A stretch of 64,000 nt of DNA from Bacillus aquiflavi. GTDB taxonomy: Bacteria; Bacillota; Bacilli; Bacillales; Cytobacillaceae. This document shows positions 37,396 to 47,440 of this stretch, one piece after another. A program made the position numbers and the translations under genes. Under the pieces are notes generated by a model. That model had not been told where the DNA came from and searched no databases. It worked only from the letters and a program-made list of their open reading frames with translations. The stretch spans positions 434,001-498,000 of the forward strand of contig NZ_CP082780.1 of assembly GCF_019915265.1 (NCBI RefSeq), given 5' to 3'. Positions within the stretch are counted from its first letter, which is position 1. Each line of letters begins with the position of its first letter.

Positions 37396-40057
37396 TTATG
37401 ATCCAATTGTTCGTTTAAAAGCTTTCATAATCTCATTTACAATTACAGGAACAATTGCGAGACCGAAAATAAATGCCCAGTTTTTAATATCTAATGCTTG
37501 AATATGAAACCAGTTATTAAATAGAGGGATACTTACAATGGCAATTTGAATTCCAATCCCTGCAATAACCGCACTGACCAACAAGCGGTTTGAGAACACT
37601 CCAGTTGAAAAAATAGACTTCTTCTCATGACGCAAGTTAAAGGAATGAAAAAGCTGTGTAATACTCAATGTTGAAAATGCCATTGTTTGTGCATAAATAG
37701 TGTGTTTCTTTATTTATATTAGAAAAATCAATTTGGAAAATCGAGCTAGCATTTGAATAAAACTTTAAGCCTTCAATAAAAGCAAATAAAGTTAGAAATC
37801 CAATTAATAATCCATTCAGAATAGTAAATGTTCCTGCTCCTTTAAGAAAAATATTTTCTTCTGGATTCCTTGGCTTGTCTTTCATTACGTCAGGATCGTC
37901 TGGATCAACACCGAGTGAAATGGCTGGCAAAGTATCAGTAATTAAGTTAACCCATAATATATGAACAGCTGTTAATGGCGCAGGCCAGCCCATTAAAATA
38001 CCAAAAAACAAGGTGAAAATTTCTCCAAGATTACATGAAAGCAGAAACAAAATAGATTTCTTAATATTTTTATAAATATTTCGTCCTTCTTCAACTGCAG
38101 CTGTTATTGTTGAAAAATTGTCATCGGTTAAAATAATATCTGCTGCACCTTTTGCCACATCTGTTCCTGTAATGCCCATCGCAACCCCTACATCTGCTTG
38201 TTTTAATGATGGAGCATCATTCACTCCATCTCCTGTCATCGAGACAATTTTACCGTTTTCTTTAAACGCTTTTACGATGCGGACTTTATGTTCTGGTGAA
38301 ACACGGGCAAATACATGGATATGGCTAACTTTTTCTTTTAATTTTTCGTCACTTAGAGCATTTAATTCCGTTCCTGTCATTGTTTCATCTTCATGTTCAG
38401 CAATACCGAGCTCCTTTGCAATCGCTAACGCTGTTTGATGATGATCGCCAGTAATCATAATTGTTTGGATTCCGGCACTTTTACATTGAGCGATTGATGC
38501 CTTCACTTCTTCACGAGGAGGGTCAATCATGCCAGTTAATCCGAGGAAAATTAAATCTGTTTCTAAATTTTCGCTTGAAGTACTTGTTGGGTCTGTGTAT
38601 TTATATGCATAAGCAAGGACACGTAAAGCATTGTTAGACATTTTATTCGCTTGTTTCATTATTTCATTTTTATGTTCGTCTGTTACACGTATTTTTATAT
38701 TATTTTGTTCAATATATGATACACGATCAAGAATTCTTTCAATGGCCCCTTTTACCATCACGATATTTTCGTTGCCGGATTGATGTACAGTTGTCATCAT
38801 CTTTCGATCTGAATCAAATGGAATTTCAAAAATACGAGGGTATTGTTGATTCATTTCATTTTTATTAAGACCGAATGTCTGAGCCGCCTCTATTAAAGCG
38901 ATCTCTGTTGGATCACCAGTCTGCTCTTCATTATTTGCTACAGCATCATTACATAAAATCATATTTTCTATTAATCGTTTTGCTGTCGGATCAGTAAATG
39001 TCAGTTGTTTTATTGGAAGTTGTTCATTGTTAACATATATTTTTGTCACGGTCATTTTATTTTGCGTCAATGTACCAGTCTTATCTGAGCAAATAACGCT
39101 AACGGCACCAAGTGTTTCGACCGCTGGGAGTTTCCGAACGACTGCATGTCTTTTAATCATTCTTTGGACACCGATAGCTAGAACGATTGTAACGATAGCA
39201 GGAAGACCTTCAGGAATTGCGGCAACGGCAAGACTGACGGCAATAAGGAACATTTCAAGAGGCGCTCTTCCTTGAAAATAACCGATAAGAAAAATGACAA
39301 TCGAAACGATAATTGCCCCGATTCCTAACACTTTGCCGAGGTCAGCAAGTTTCTTTTGTAAAGGTGTTACTTCCTTTTCTTGTTTTCCAAGCATTCGCGC
39401 AATTTTTCCAAGTTCAGTCTCCATCCCCGTGTGAACGACAACTCCTGTTCCTCGTCCATACGTCGATAACGTAGACATAAAAGCGATATTTTTTTGTTCA
39501 CCAAGAGGTATTTCTTTATCAGCTTTCCAATTAGCATCTTTTTCAACAGAAACTGATTCTCCTGTAAGAGAGGACTCTTCTACTTTTAAATTTACCGTTT
39601 CTACTAAGCGGAGGTCCGCAGGAATGTATCGGCCTGCATCGATGATAACGATATCACCCGGTACTACTTGTTCGGAAGCAATTTCGGAAAACTTTCCATC
39701 GCGTTTTACAATTGCCTTTGGTGAAGCCATCTTTTTTAACTCTTCTAATGCTTTTTCTGCTTTTGATTCTTGAATGACACCAATAACAGCATTTAAAAGA
39801 ATGACCATTAAGATAATGACTGCATCACTCACTTCACCAACTACAAGCGAAATAAGAGCTGCTCCCATTAAGATGTATATAAGGAGACTGTTCATTTGTT
39901 CCCATAATAATTTTAATAAAGTTGGTCGTTTTGACTCTTGAAAAGTATTTGGACCATACTGCTCAAGACGTTTCTTTGCTTCATCATTTGTAAGACCCGC
40001 TTCAAGATTTGTCTTTAACGTCTGTACCGTTTCGTCAATCTCTTTCTTATACCACAT
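37396..40057 (-). pseudogene. Calcium-transporting P-type ATPase (SERCA type), 3' frameshift
   Basis: Exports Ca2+ with ATP. Motifs: TGES in the actuator domain (ESSLTGESVSVEKD), the phosphorylated Asp in [15 protein letters not shown], and the hinge MTGDGVNDAPSLKQADVGVA. At (GT)3, 37700-37705 on the plus strand, the frame slips. As written the long frame (about 800 residues) ends in a nonsense tail. Adding one AC unit joins it to the 95-residue C-terminal piece TMAFSTLSITQLFHSFNLR...AFKRTIGS, giving the last membrane helices. ATG 40057 (or 40060) follows AGAGG. Confidence 0.87.
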
Positions 40058-40199
40058 CATATCCTCTTCTTTCCTAAAAATATCTTCCTCTCTTATTTAT
40101 TATAGTCTACCTTGATAATGTTCTATATGAGGAAAAAAAAAAAATAATGTTTTTCCCCATTTTTGCGAATCTTATTATATAATGTGAATAAAACTAATT

Positions 40200-40229
40200 T
40201 TGTAAATAGTCAGATTCCTTTGGTATATT
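40200..40229 (+). promoter_or_regulatory. Possible sigma-A promoter of the selenoprotein-cstA operon
   Basis: TTGTAA and TATATT with 18-base spacing, about 54 bases ahead of the first start codon. Confidence 0.3.
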
Positions 40230-40282
40230 AATACATTATTGGATTAATATATTACAGCAAGATAAATAAAAGGAGGGAGACG

Positions 40283-40576
40283 GTGAAGGATTTAATTGTT
40301 TCGATAGATGAAGAGGCTAAAGAATGGCTTGTTTCAAAGGGTTCAAAGCTAACGATTGAACGTTTAAAAGGAAATGGTTGTTGAGTGGGATCTATTGAAC
40401 TTCTTACCCAGTTGGGTGAGCCGAAAGAGCCAGATTTATTTTGGCATTTAACAGTTGGACAGATGCAAATTTTTGTAGAAAAAGGACTAGATTTTAAAGA
40501 AAACCGTCTTTCTATTTCACTTTCTAGTTTTTTTTTTTTGAAAAATATCCGAGTAAATGGGCTAAAACGGTTTTAA
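40283..40576 (+). CDS. CC/Se-motif small (seleno)protein, UGA at codon 34 probably selenocysteine
   Basis: The frame MKDLIVSIDEEAKEWLVSKG continues to KGNGC, then UGA (40382-40384), then VGSIELLTQLGEPKEPDLFW...IRVNGLKRF and TAA. Protein-like sequence with a common frame on both sides of UGA, and the placing of UGA right after Cys33, match the family I recall as CC/Se motif (seleno)proteins, where the second position is Cys or Sec. The fold looks HesB/IscA-like at the N-terminus. GTG start behind AAAAGGAGGGAG; nothing precedes the 3' half as a start. First gene of a three-gene operon with an unknown protein and CstA. Activity unknown; a redox or selenium-handling role is inference. Confidence 0.8.
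40403..40420 (+). promoter_or_regulatory. Candidate bacterial SECIS hairpin
   Basis: CTTACCCA and TGGGTGAG can pair, effectively CUUACC/GGUGAG with a 6-base apical loop, starting 18 bases after the UGA. That is the distance expected for a SelB-binding element inside the coding region. Confidence 0.5.
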
Positions 40577-40597
40577 TAGATAACAGAGGAGGAGTCA

Positions 40598-41125
40598 ATG
40601 GCTAGCACAGATTATTTACAAAAGTTTGTTCATGAATTAACTAACAAATATGTACCATTTTTCGATGTTGAAAGGGATGAAATATTAGGGAGCACTCCAT
40701 TGGCTTTTAAAGCGGAATATAAGCGTAGAGATGAAAGATATATGATCACAAAAAATATTAAAATTTGGAGTGTAGAAAATCAACAGTTCGTATTTGTTTC
40801 AATGATGCCAAAAATCGTAACGGTCGATTTTATTGAACAATTTAAGCGAGATTTAGAAAAAAGTATTCAGAAGTATATCCCAAAGCATGGAGAGCATATG
40901 TCCTCTGTTTTCTTAGGAATTATCGTAACAGATCAGAATATTGGAAAAAAGGTATTAAAGGGGGTGAAAAGATATCGGAAAGTAAAATTTATAAAATTTG
41001 GGTTTCACGGCTGGGCAGAAATTTACGTTGCTATCGTTGATATAAAGCAGATGCAATTATTTATCCATCCAAAAGGCCGGCAGTTTGTAAAACCTATTGA
41101 AACGATGTTAAGAGAGGAGATTTAA
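40598..41125 (+). CDS. Unknown protein upstream of cstA
   Basis: A 175-residue basic soluble protein (MASTDYLQKFVHELTNKYVP, GFHGWAEIYVAIVDIKQMQL). The pattern suggests an alpha/beta fold with no signal peptide or membrane helix. I do not recognise a family. Its strong ribosome site AGAGGAGGAG, the 21-base gap from the selenoprotein, and the one-base overlap with cstA put all three in one transcript, so it may modulate the transporter or act with the selenoprotein. Confidence 0.7.
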   Translation: MASTDYLQKFVHELTNKYVPFFDVERDEILGSTPLAFKAEYKRRDERYMITKNIKIWSVENQQFVFVSMMPKIVTVDFIEQFKRDLEKSIQKYIPKHGEHMSSVFLGIIVTDQNIGKKVLKGVKRYRKVKFIKFGFHGWAEIYVAIVDIKQMQLFIHPKGRQFVKPIETMLREEI

Positions 41126-42747
41126 TGATCATGAATTTACTAACACTTCTTATGATAGCGGGCGTTATTTTTATTATCGCCTATTTTACTTACGGAAAGT
41201 ATCTTGATAGAAAGCTAGGCGTAGATCCAAACCGTCCCACCCCCGCTAATACGATGGCAGATGGAGTTGATTATGTCGTTGCTAAAAAACCTGTGTTATT
41301 AGGGCACCATTTTGCTACGATCGCAGGCGGGGGACCAATTGTCGGACCAATTTCAGCTGTTGTATTTGGGTGGATTCCTGCTGTCCTTTGGATTATTATC
41401 GGCAGTATTTTTATCGGTGGTGTACATGACTATGCTTCATTGCAAGCTTCTATTCGCCATAAAGCTCAATCAATCGGGACGATCATTAAAGAGTATATTG
41501 GAAAACGGGGGCAAACATTATTTTTGGCATTTTCAATTGCTACGTTAGCCCTCATTGTCGGTGTTTTCATTATTCTCGTTCGAGATACATTTGTTGCAGT
41601 ACCTGAGGCGGCAACTGCTTCAGTATTATTTATTGGCGTTGCAATTATTTTTGGTTTTGTCGTCAATCAGTTACGGATGAATTTTGTTCTTGCGAGTGTT
41701 TTAGGTGTTATTGCAATGTTAGGAAGTGTTTGGGCTGGACTTAATTATCCTTTACAATTAAGCGGAACGACTTGGGTCATTATTTTACTTATTTATGCTT
41801 ATCTTGCTTCTGTAATGCCAGTATGGATTTTATTGCAACCGCGTGATTATTTAAATGCCTTTTTACTTTATGGAATGATTGGCGGAGCCGCTTTAGGAAT
41901 TATATTTGCTAATCCAACTATTAAAATGGCAGGCTTCACTGGATTCCATAATGATACATTAGGGTATATGTTTCCTATTTTATTTATTACGATTGCTTGT
42001 GGAGCAGTTTCAGGATTTCATTCTCTCGTTTCTTCAGGAACAACTGCGAAGCAATTGGATAATGAAAGAAATGGAAGATTTATAACATATGGTGGGATGT
42101 TATTAGAAGGATTTTTAGCAATTATCGCAGTTGGGGCAGTAGCCTATCTTTCTCAAGCTGATTTTGCAGCAAGAATGGCAGAGCTAAACGGGCCAATTGG
42201 AACATTTTCTGCTGGTGTCGGTTTCTTTATGTCTCATTGGGGAATTCCGGAAGCGACTGCAACAACATTTACTGCCTTAACCGCATCGGCATTTTTAATG
42301 ACAACATTAGATTCTGCTACACGTCTTGGAAAATACGCTGTTCAAGAATTTGCCGAAACAAGAGTACCTGCGCTTCAAAATAATCATATTGCGACAGGAA
42401 TTATCGTTATTGGTGCTGGTGCCCTTGCAGTTTCAGGAACATGGAGCGCTGTTTGGCCGTTATTTGGTTCCGCTAACCAAATGCTCGGTGCTTTAGCTCT
42501 ATTAGCAGTTAGTGCCTGGTTAATTAAAAAAGGTGTAAGAGCATGGTTTGCCATTATTCCGATGATCTTTATGTTTTTAATTACTTTAGCAGCTTTACTT
42601 GTATTAATAAAGACAAATTTTACCAATGAAAACTACTTCTTAATGGTTTCTGCTTTTATTTTATTCGTTCTGTGTATTTTTCTTGTAATCGAAGCGTGGA
42701 GGTCGTTAACTTCTTCGAACCCAAAAGATTCAAGTATTAACGTTTAA
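41125..42747 (+). CDS. cstA: Carbon starvation protein CstA (pyruvate/peptide transporter family)
   Basis: A 540-residue inner-membrane transporter with about 15 hydrophobic segments. Hallmarks: ADGVDYVVAKKPVLLGHHFA, IAGGGPIVGPISAVVFGWIP, GGVHDYASLQASIRHK and FHSLVSSGTTAKQLD. CstA proteins import pyruvate, and some import peptides, when carbon is scarce. Start ATG 41125 overlaps the stop of the upstream gene by one base, with GAGAGGAG before it. Confidence 0.93.
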   Translation: MIMNLLTLLMIAGVIFIIAYFTYGKYLDRKLGVDPNRPTPANTMADGVDYVVAKKPVLLGHHFATIAGGGPIVGPISAVVFGWIPAVLWIIIGSIFIGGVHDYASLQASIRHKAQSIGTIIKEYIGKRGQTLFLAFSIATLALIVGVFIILVRDTFVAVPEAATASVLFIGVAIIFGFVVNQLRMNFVLASVLGVIAMLGSVWAGLNYPLQLSGTTWVIILLIYAYLASVMPVWILLQPRDYLNAFLLYGMIGGAALGIIFANPTIKMAGFTGFHNDTLGYMFPILFITIACGAVSGFHSLVSSGTTAKQLDNERNGRFITYGGMLLEGFLAIIAVGAVAYLSQADFAARMAELNGPIGTFSAGVGFFMSHWGIPEATATTFTALTASAFLMTTLDSATRLGKYAVQEFAETRVPALQNNHIATGIIVIGAGALAVSGTWSAVWPLFGSANQMLGALALLAVSAWLIKKGVRAWFAIIPMIFMFLITLAALLVLIKTNFTNENYFLMVSAFILFVLCIFLVIEAWRSLTSSNPKDSSINV

Positions 42748-42763
42748 ACGATTTTGATTAAAT

Positions 42764-42791
42764 GGGCGACAGCTTAAAAAAGATGTCGCCC
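42764..42791 (+). terminator. Hairpin after cstA
   Basis: GGGCGACA / TGTCGCCC, 8 bp perfect, but no T-run follows; it abuts repeat copy F. Confidence 0.5.
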
Positions 42792-42890
42792 TAGACTGTT
42801 GACAAGCGAACTCATGAAAAATATGTTCTATTCGCTTTCACCTCGGTATATGGCGGGCTCGAATTGACAAGTGTTTTCAAATCTCAAGGA
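42792..42890 (-). repeat. Dispersed element, copy F (most complete)
   Basis: TAGACTGTTGACAAGCGAAC, TCATGAAAAATATGTTCTA, TTCGCTTTCACCTCGG and AATTGACAAGTGTTTTCAA in reverse orientation. Confidence 0.8.
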
Positions 42891-42935
42891 AATTGACTTT
42901 GTCTACAAGCTCGAATAATAGGTACATATCATTAT

Positions 42936-42966
42936 ATGTTAACTTATAATAAAAACTAATTGACAC
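42936..42966 (+). promoter_or_regulatory. Likely BirA operator overlapping the bioY promoter
   Basis: Half-sites TGTTAAC (42937-42943) and ATTGACA (42959-42965) are 15 bases apart, close to the bacillar BirA box pattern, with TATAAT (42945-42950) in the spacer. It would repress the transporter when biotin is sufficient. Confidence 0.5.
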
Positions 42967-43057
42967 ATATGCTAATTTTCATTTATGCTTTAGTAGTAAA
43001 GTGGTATTGACTAAACTTTTCACTTTATTAATTTATGTAGCAAAGGAGAAAGTTTGG

Positions 43058-43663
43058 ATGGAGAGTGTGAATGTAGCAAAGGGGAAACTGCGAGCAGTTG
43101 AGATCACATACGTAGGAATGTTTTCCGCTTTAATGATGATAGGAGCAAATATTACTTCATTCGTTCCATTCCTGGTGATTGGCGGAGTCCCGATTACATT
43201 ACAATCATTTTTTGCTGTTTTAGCCGGTGCACTTTTAGGTAGTCGATTAGGTGCTATCTCGATGACAGTATATGCTTTATTAGGGCTTATAGGCGCCCCA
43301 GTATTTGCTCGTTTTAGCGGTGGATTTAGTTCTCTGCTTAGTCCAACATTTGGCTTTATTATTTCTTTTATTTTTACAGCATATATTACTGGAAAAATTG
43401 TCGAAAGAAGTCAGCGGCTTCCTGTATTTATTACGGCAGCTTTTTTTGGACTTATTGTTAATTATTTCATCGGAACAAATTGGATGTATGCAGCATTCAA
43501 ACTTTGGGCAGATGCACCAGAAGGTTTTAATTATAAAGTTGCTTGGATTATGTTGCTGCCGCCGCTTCCAAAGGATCTAGTTTTATCGATTTTCGCAGGA
43601 GTAATGGCCTATCGAATAAATAAGACCTTTTCGATACTTAAATCAAAGAAACGGGTTGCGTAA
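43058..43663 (+). CDS. bioY: Biotin transporter substrate-binding subunit BioY
   Basis: The S-component of an ECF-type biotin importer, 201 residues, about six helices. BioY marks: SFVPFLVIGGVPITLQSFFAVLAG, GSRLGAISMTVYALLGLIGAPVF and FSGGFSSLLSPTFGFIISF. The ORF is open from 43001, but AAAGGAG at 43043-43049 fits ATG 43058. The energising EcfA/EcfT genes would be elsewhere. Confidence 0.92.
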   Translation: MESVNVAKGKLRAVEITYVGMFSALMMIGANITSFVPFLVIGGVPITLQSFFAVLAGALLGSRLGAISMTVYALLGLIGAPVFARFSGGFSSLLSPTFGFIISFIFTAYITGKIVERSQRLPVFITAAFFGLIVNYFIGTNWMYAAFKLWADAPEGFNYKVAWIMLLPPLPKDLVLSIFAGVMAYRINKTFSILKSKKRVA

Positions 43664-43670
43664 AAAAGAA

Positions 43671-43718
43671 AAAAGGGCATCCAAAAGCCGAAAATCGACC
43701 TATTGGATACCCTTTTTT
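43671..43718 (+). terminator. Terminator after bioY
   Basis: AAAAGGGCATCCAA and TTGGATACCCTTTT pair with one internal mismatch, followed by TTTTTT. Confidence 0.8.
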
Positions 43719-43810
43719 TCATTTCTAAATCCGTTACCATCGTTTTTATTGTAAGTTTATTGTAGTTGTTTTCAGCTAAACGACATTTTGTGTCAGCGCG
43801 TTTTTTAGTT

Positions 43811-44764
43811 TTATAGTTTAAAAGCTACCTTTCTAGCTAACTGTGGGAAATCAATAAATGGGTTCCGATTACCTTGAATATGAAAAATAGCTTTGTTTCG
43901 ATGTAATTCATAAACAGTTGCTGGAAATCTTTCATGCCAATGAAACAGTAATTGAATATCTATTTTTTTACTGTACGATTTCTGGATCATATGAGGATAG
44001 CGCAGTAAAATATATAACATTGCTCTCGCAACGGTTCCTTTTCCATATTCAGGTTCAAATCGTTCAAATTGGGTCACACCGCAGCGATTTTGAATTTTTT
44101 CATCAGGGGATTCAGGAATATAGTTACTAAAATCATCGTAAGGGTAATTTGAACGTTTTGCATTACATTCTGGTTGACAAGCGAATAAATGATGTAAATC
44201 TCCTTTCATCGGTTCTTTTGCCCCGTACCATGATTGCGGGACAATATGCTCAGCATTGAATTTATGTTCCCCGGTAATGACTAACATCTTTTTCTCAATA
44301 TTTGAGTTTTTTTTCCCATTGCGTTTCAATAATTGTTGGAAGCTTTCATATCTTTTATAAATGATATTGTAGTCCTCTTCGATTAGTTGTTTAGGATCTT
44401 TTCGCTCTCCAGAATAAATGCTTTTAATTGTTCCATTTGGCTGCAAGTCTACCCAAGTATACAAATATTGATCTTTACTAATAAAATAAGGAACTCGATT
44501 GCGGTGTGTTCTTTTTACAAGTTTGTGCAAACGTTCAAAAAGTTCCGAAGAATTTATATTAAGAGAAGTGATACTTTTATAATAACGGCGAATATAACGT
44601 TTATCTCCTTTAAAATGATAATAAAGTTTACTGTCTGTTTCGATTCGATATTGATTTCCTTTTAGTTTAGACAGTGGAGCAGGGCTAATTCTTTCTTTCA
44701 TTTCTTCGAGTTCTTTTAAATTATAATAAATAATTGTCTCGTGATTATTTTGGTCTATTAACAT
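43811..44764 (-). CDS. Endonuclease I-like nuclease without a signal peptide
   Basis: A 317-residue protein whose middle shows the endonuclease I signature: KFNAEHIVPQSWYG (catalytic His), MKGDLHHLFACQPECNAKRS and a downstream Asn/His metal area. Relatives such as Bsn and EndA are secreted, but no export signal is seen here, and a roughly 150-residue unrecognised N-terminal domain (ending KKMLVITGEH) precedes the nuclease part. ATG 44764 follows AAGGGAGA; six codons upstream are rejected. Intracellular target unknown. Confidence 0.7.
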   Translation of the reverse strand: MLIDQNNHETIIYYNLKELEEMKERISPAPLSKLKGNQYRIETDSKLYYHFKGDKRYIRRYYKSITSLNINSSELFERLHKLVKRTHRNRVPYFISKDQYLYTWVDLQPNGTIKSIYSGERKDPKQLIEEDYNIIYKRYESFQQLLKRNGKKNSNIEKKMLVITGEHKFNAEHIVPQSWYGAKEPMKGDLHHLFACQPECNAKRSNYPYDDFSNYIPESPDEKIQNRCGVTQFERFEPEYGKGTVARAMLYILLRYPHMIQKSYSKKIDIQLLFHWHERFPATVYELHRNKAIFHIQGNRNPFIDFPQLARKVAFKL

Positions 44765-44971
44765 ATTGATCTCCCTTATCATCTTCGTTTCGCTTGTAAC
44801 ACCATTTTAACATAAATGAACGAAATTCTTGCTACAGCTCATTTTTTCTTAAACGCATTATTTTTTGTCATATTTATATCATTTTATTTATATAAATGTC
44901 ATAAAGAGTAATAAGTCTATAGTCTTAACTGGTTGTAAATTCGTTCAAAAGGTTATAGAGGGGGTACAAAG

Positions 44972-45096
44972 GTGGGAAATAAATTCTTTCCTTTTCTTAT
45001 TGGTTTGTTTGTTTTATTTTGTGGTGAGACAAGCGCTCAATCTAATTTTAAAGTTAAGGATGATTGTATCGTAAGCCCGAACTATAAAAATATGCG
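44972..45096 (+). pseudogene. 5' part of a small exported or lipoprotein gene split by the IS66-type element
   Basis: GTG behind GAGGGGG starts MGNKFFPFLIGLFVLFCGET, a signal sequence with a possible lipobox (LFCG), then SAQSNFKVKDDCIVSPNYKN. At codon 41 (ATG in AATATGCG, 45089-45096) the frame runs into transposon sequence and stops. The rest of the gene resumes at 47441 in the same frame. Confidence 0.65.
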
Positions 45097-45178
45097 CACC
45101 TTCTGGTGCGCATGACAATTAACCGTATTTCATGATCTTTTTGGTCAAAATACGGCTAATTTCATTTATTTACTACAT

Positions 45179-46759
45179 TTATTTACTACATTCTGCCTTG
45201 ATCATTTTCGACCATGGCATATATTGATCTAAAATTTCAGGGTTTTGATGGGATACTACAATTTGGTAGATCGGTCAAAAGCTTTTTTTATATATTCGTA
45301 GAAATCGATGCCGTTACTTTTGGCTGTTTCTGCGATACTCAAACAAATGGCGTTGGCTTTTGCCCCAGCTTCGCTGACCGAAAATAGCCAATTTTTTCTT
45401 CCAATGACATTGGGTCGGATGGCATTTTCCGCGGGATTATTATCAATTTCAATCCGGCCATCATATAAGAATGCCTTTAATCCATCAGCTCTATTAAGTG
45501 TATATTCTGCCGCCTTCGCAAGGGCATTTTTTCCGAAGAATGGCGATGTTTCAACCCCAGTTAAGGAATTCCTCCACTATTGGCTTTGAAAACTTTTTGC
45601 GTTTTTTTTTTCTACGTTTACTCGGGGACAAAATGTTTAAACTTCCTCTCGAGCCGATACAAATCATCGCAATACTTCACACCAATTCGGCCATTTTTGC
45701 TGTCTGCTTTTAGCCAATAACGCCGAACATGAGCCCAACAATTCGCAAAGCTGATTCCTTCAATTTTGTCATATGCAGAATAACCATCACAGATAATCGT
45801 TCCTGAATAATCTTCAATAAAACTTTCAAGAACTGAACGTGCACGTGATAATGAACTTTGAAATAGAACTATCGTTGGCCCCTGGCAAGGTATACTTCGG
45901 TAGACCCAGTTATAGGCATTGGCTTGACCCGGTTTACCGTCAGAACGATTAATAATTTTTGCATACGTTTCATCAATATGTAAAACGGATTTTGCCATCA
46001 TGATCGTTTTCATTCGTTCATAGATAGGAAGTAGCCAATCACCTGCTACACGAATGACCCAATTGGAAAGGTTTTTGTCATTCGTATCCAGTCCATAACG
46101 AACCCATTCCTTCACCTGACGGTGAAGGGGTAAGTACTGCACAAATTTATCATAGATAACTTTGGCAAGTACACTGGGACTAGTAATACTGCGTTGAATA
46201 ACTGGTTGTGGTGCTTTCCCACGTTTTATTTGCGCTGGTTGGGATGAATCCCCCTTACATTTTGTACACCCATAAGCATGTTCAATGTGTTGAATTTTCT
46301 TCATCCTTGCTGGAATGAATTCTGCCTCTTCACGTACGATTGTGCTGCCGATCTCAATCATTTGCCCTTGGCAACACTCACAGATTGTATTTTCTGGATG
46401 ATGATGAATGTCATCTACTTCAATGTCATCATGTAATGAATCGTTTCTTTTTTTCTTTTGAACTTTTCGTACAACAGTATAAGAAATCGTCTGTTGGCTT
46501 TGTTCTTCTGTGTGCTCAGAATCGCTAAAAGACGAGTCATCATCAAATAAAGAGGCTTGCCCCCGTCTGGCGCATTGTATTTAGATTTCTCCGTTTTAGA
46601 ACCATATAAAGCTTTTGTTAGCTGGCGAACTTGCTGTGATAGAGAATCAATCTTCTTCATTAATTCTTTTTTTTGCTGGTTCGAATGAGCCAATTGTTCT
46701 TCAAGTAATTGAATTAATTTGTCCTTTGAAGAAGAGTCTTTTCCCACAATGTTCACCAC
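45179..46759 (-). pseudogene. IS66 transposase TnpC, several frameshifts
   Basis: N-terminal helical part QLLEEQLAHSNQQKKELMKK, then a frame break near 46560. The zinc-finger region CECCQGQMIEIG and HAYGCTKCKGDSSQ, then SVLHIDETYAKII and IICDGYSAYDKIEGISFANCWAHVRRYW (DDE residues), run to a stop at 45618. C-terminal DGRIEIDNNPAENAIRPNVIG and a final PEILDQYMPWSKMIKAEC lie in further frames to 45179. At least four lesions. Confidence 0.85.
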
Positions 46760-46832
46760 TTTTCGTCCATTTTCGTACTCCTATTATAATCATTTTAAAC
46801 CTTGAAATAAAGGAAAAATAGGTAGAAAAAGT

Positions 46833-47187
46833 TCAGAACGCGCCTTTTGGCGATGGTTGAATGGCCTTTGGCTGCTGAATGGATAACCCCTCAAGCAACC
46901 ACCTGAGCTCCTTCTGAGATAGATTACGAACTGCTTGTTCATCTTTAGGCCATTGTAGCTTACCATTGTCCAGTCGTTTATAGAGCATGGCGAAGCCATC
47001 CCCATCGAAATACAGACATTTATATCTATCTTTCTTCCATCCGGCAAATAAGAATATAGAGTCGCCCAGGGGGGTCTAATTCAAAAGAATCTTGAATTAG
47101 AGTAGCCAATCCGTCAATCCCCTTCCGCATATCCGTTTTCCCACAGATAATATAGATATTTTTCACATCCGTATAATCATGTTTCAC
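46833..47187 (-). pseudogene. IS66 accessory protein TnpB, frameshifted
   Basis: From GTG 47187: IYIICGKTDMRKGIDGLATLI then FELDPLGDS. A shift at the C-run near 47068-47076 leads to FLFAGWKKDRYKCLYFDGDG and WLLEGLSIQQPKAIQPSPKG. This is the IS66 Orf2 signature. GTGA overlap with the tnpA stop. Confidence 0.8.
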
Positions 47188-47378
47188 CAATGTTTCAACT
47201 CCCTCATGATTGCTTGGATGACGTGCTCCTCTACGCCGTTGAAGAAGGCAATTTCCGCAGCTGCTGTTTTAATCATGCAAGCAGGTTTTGAGGAAAGCTC
47301 AGCTGGAACTGAACTAGTAGAATTATTGTTTTCGGTATGTAATGTAACGGGGACAATAGTCAATTTTTGTTGTGGCAT
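47184..47378 (-). pseudogene. IS66 TnpA, N-terminally truncated
   Basis: Sixty-four residues resembling the C-terminal half of TnpA; the N-terminal DNA-binding part is missing. ATG 47378 has a good AGGAGGTG in front, so the stump may still be translated. Confidence 0.55.
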
Positions 47379-47440
47379 TTGAAAAGCACCTCCTTTTTTT
47401 TTAATAGATACGCTTATCGTACCAGGAGGTGCTTCTATTT

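Larger units (their letters stand above)
45097..47440 (-). mobile_element. Decayed IS66-family insertion sequence
   Basis: It contains remnants of tnpA, tnpB and tnpC in the IS66 order on the minus strand. Edges carry related inverted sequences (GCACCTTCTGGTGCG at 45096-45110, and the complement of GCACCTCCTGGTACG at 47418-47432). It is flanked by AATATGCG/TATATGCG, a 7-of-8 match for an 8-bp target duplication. All three genes are damaged, so it cannot move on its own. Confidence 0.8.

Noticed and set aside
38118..38438. 106-codon plus-strand ORF
   Set aside because: Antisense shadow of the conserved P-type ATPase hinge region.
40385..40576. Separate 63-codon gene starting just after the UGA
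   Set aside because: Its GTG start has no ribosome site, and its sequence is the direct in-frame continuation of the upstream 33 codons.
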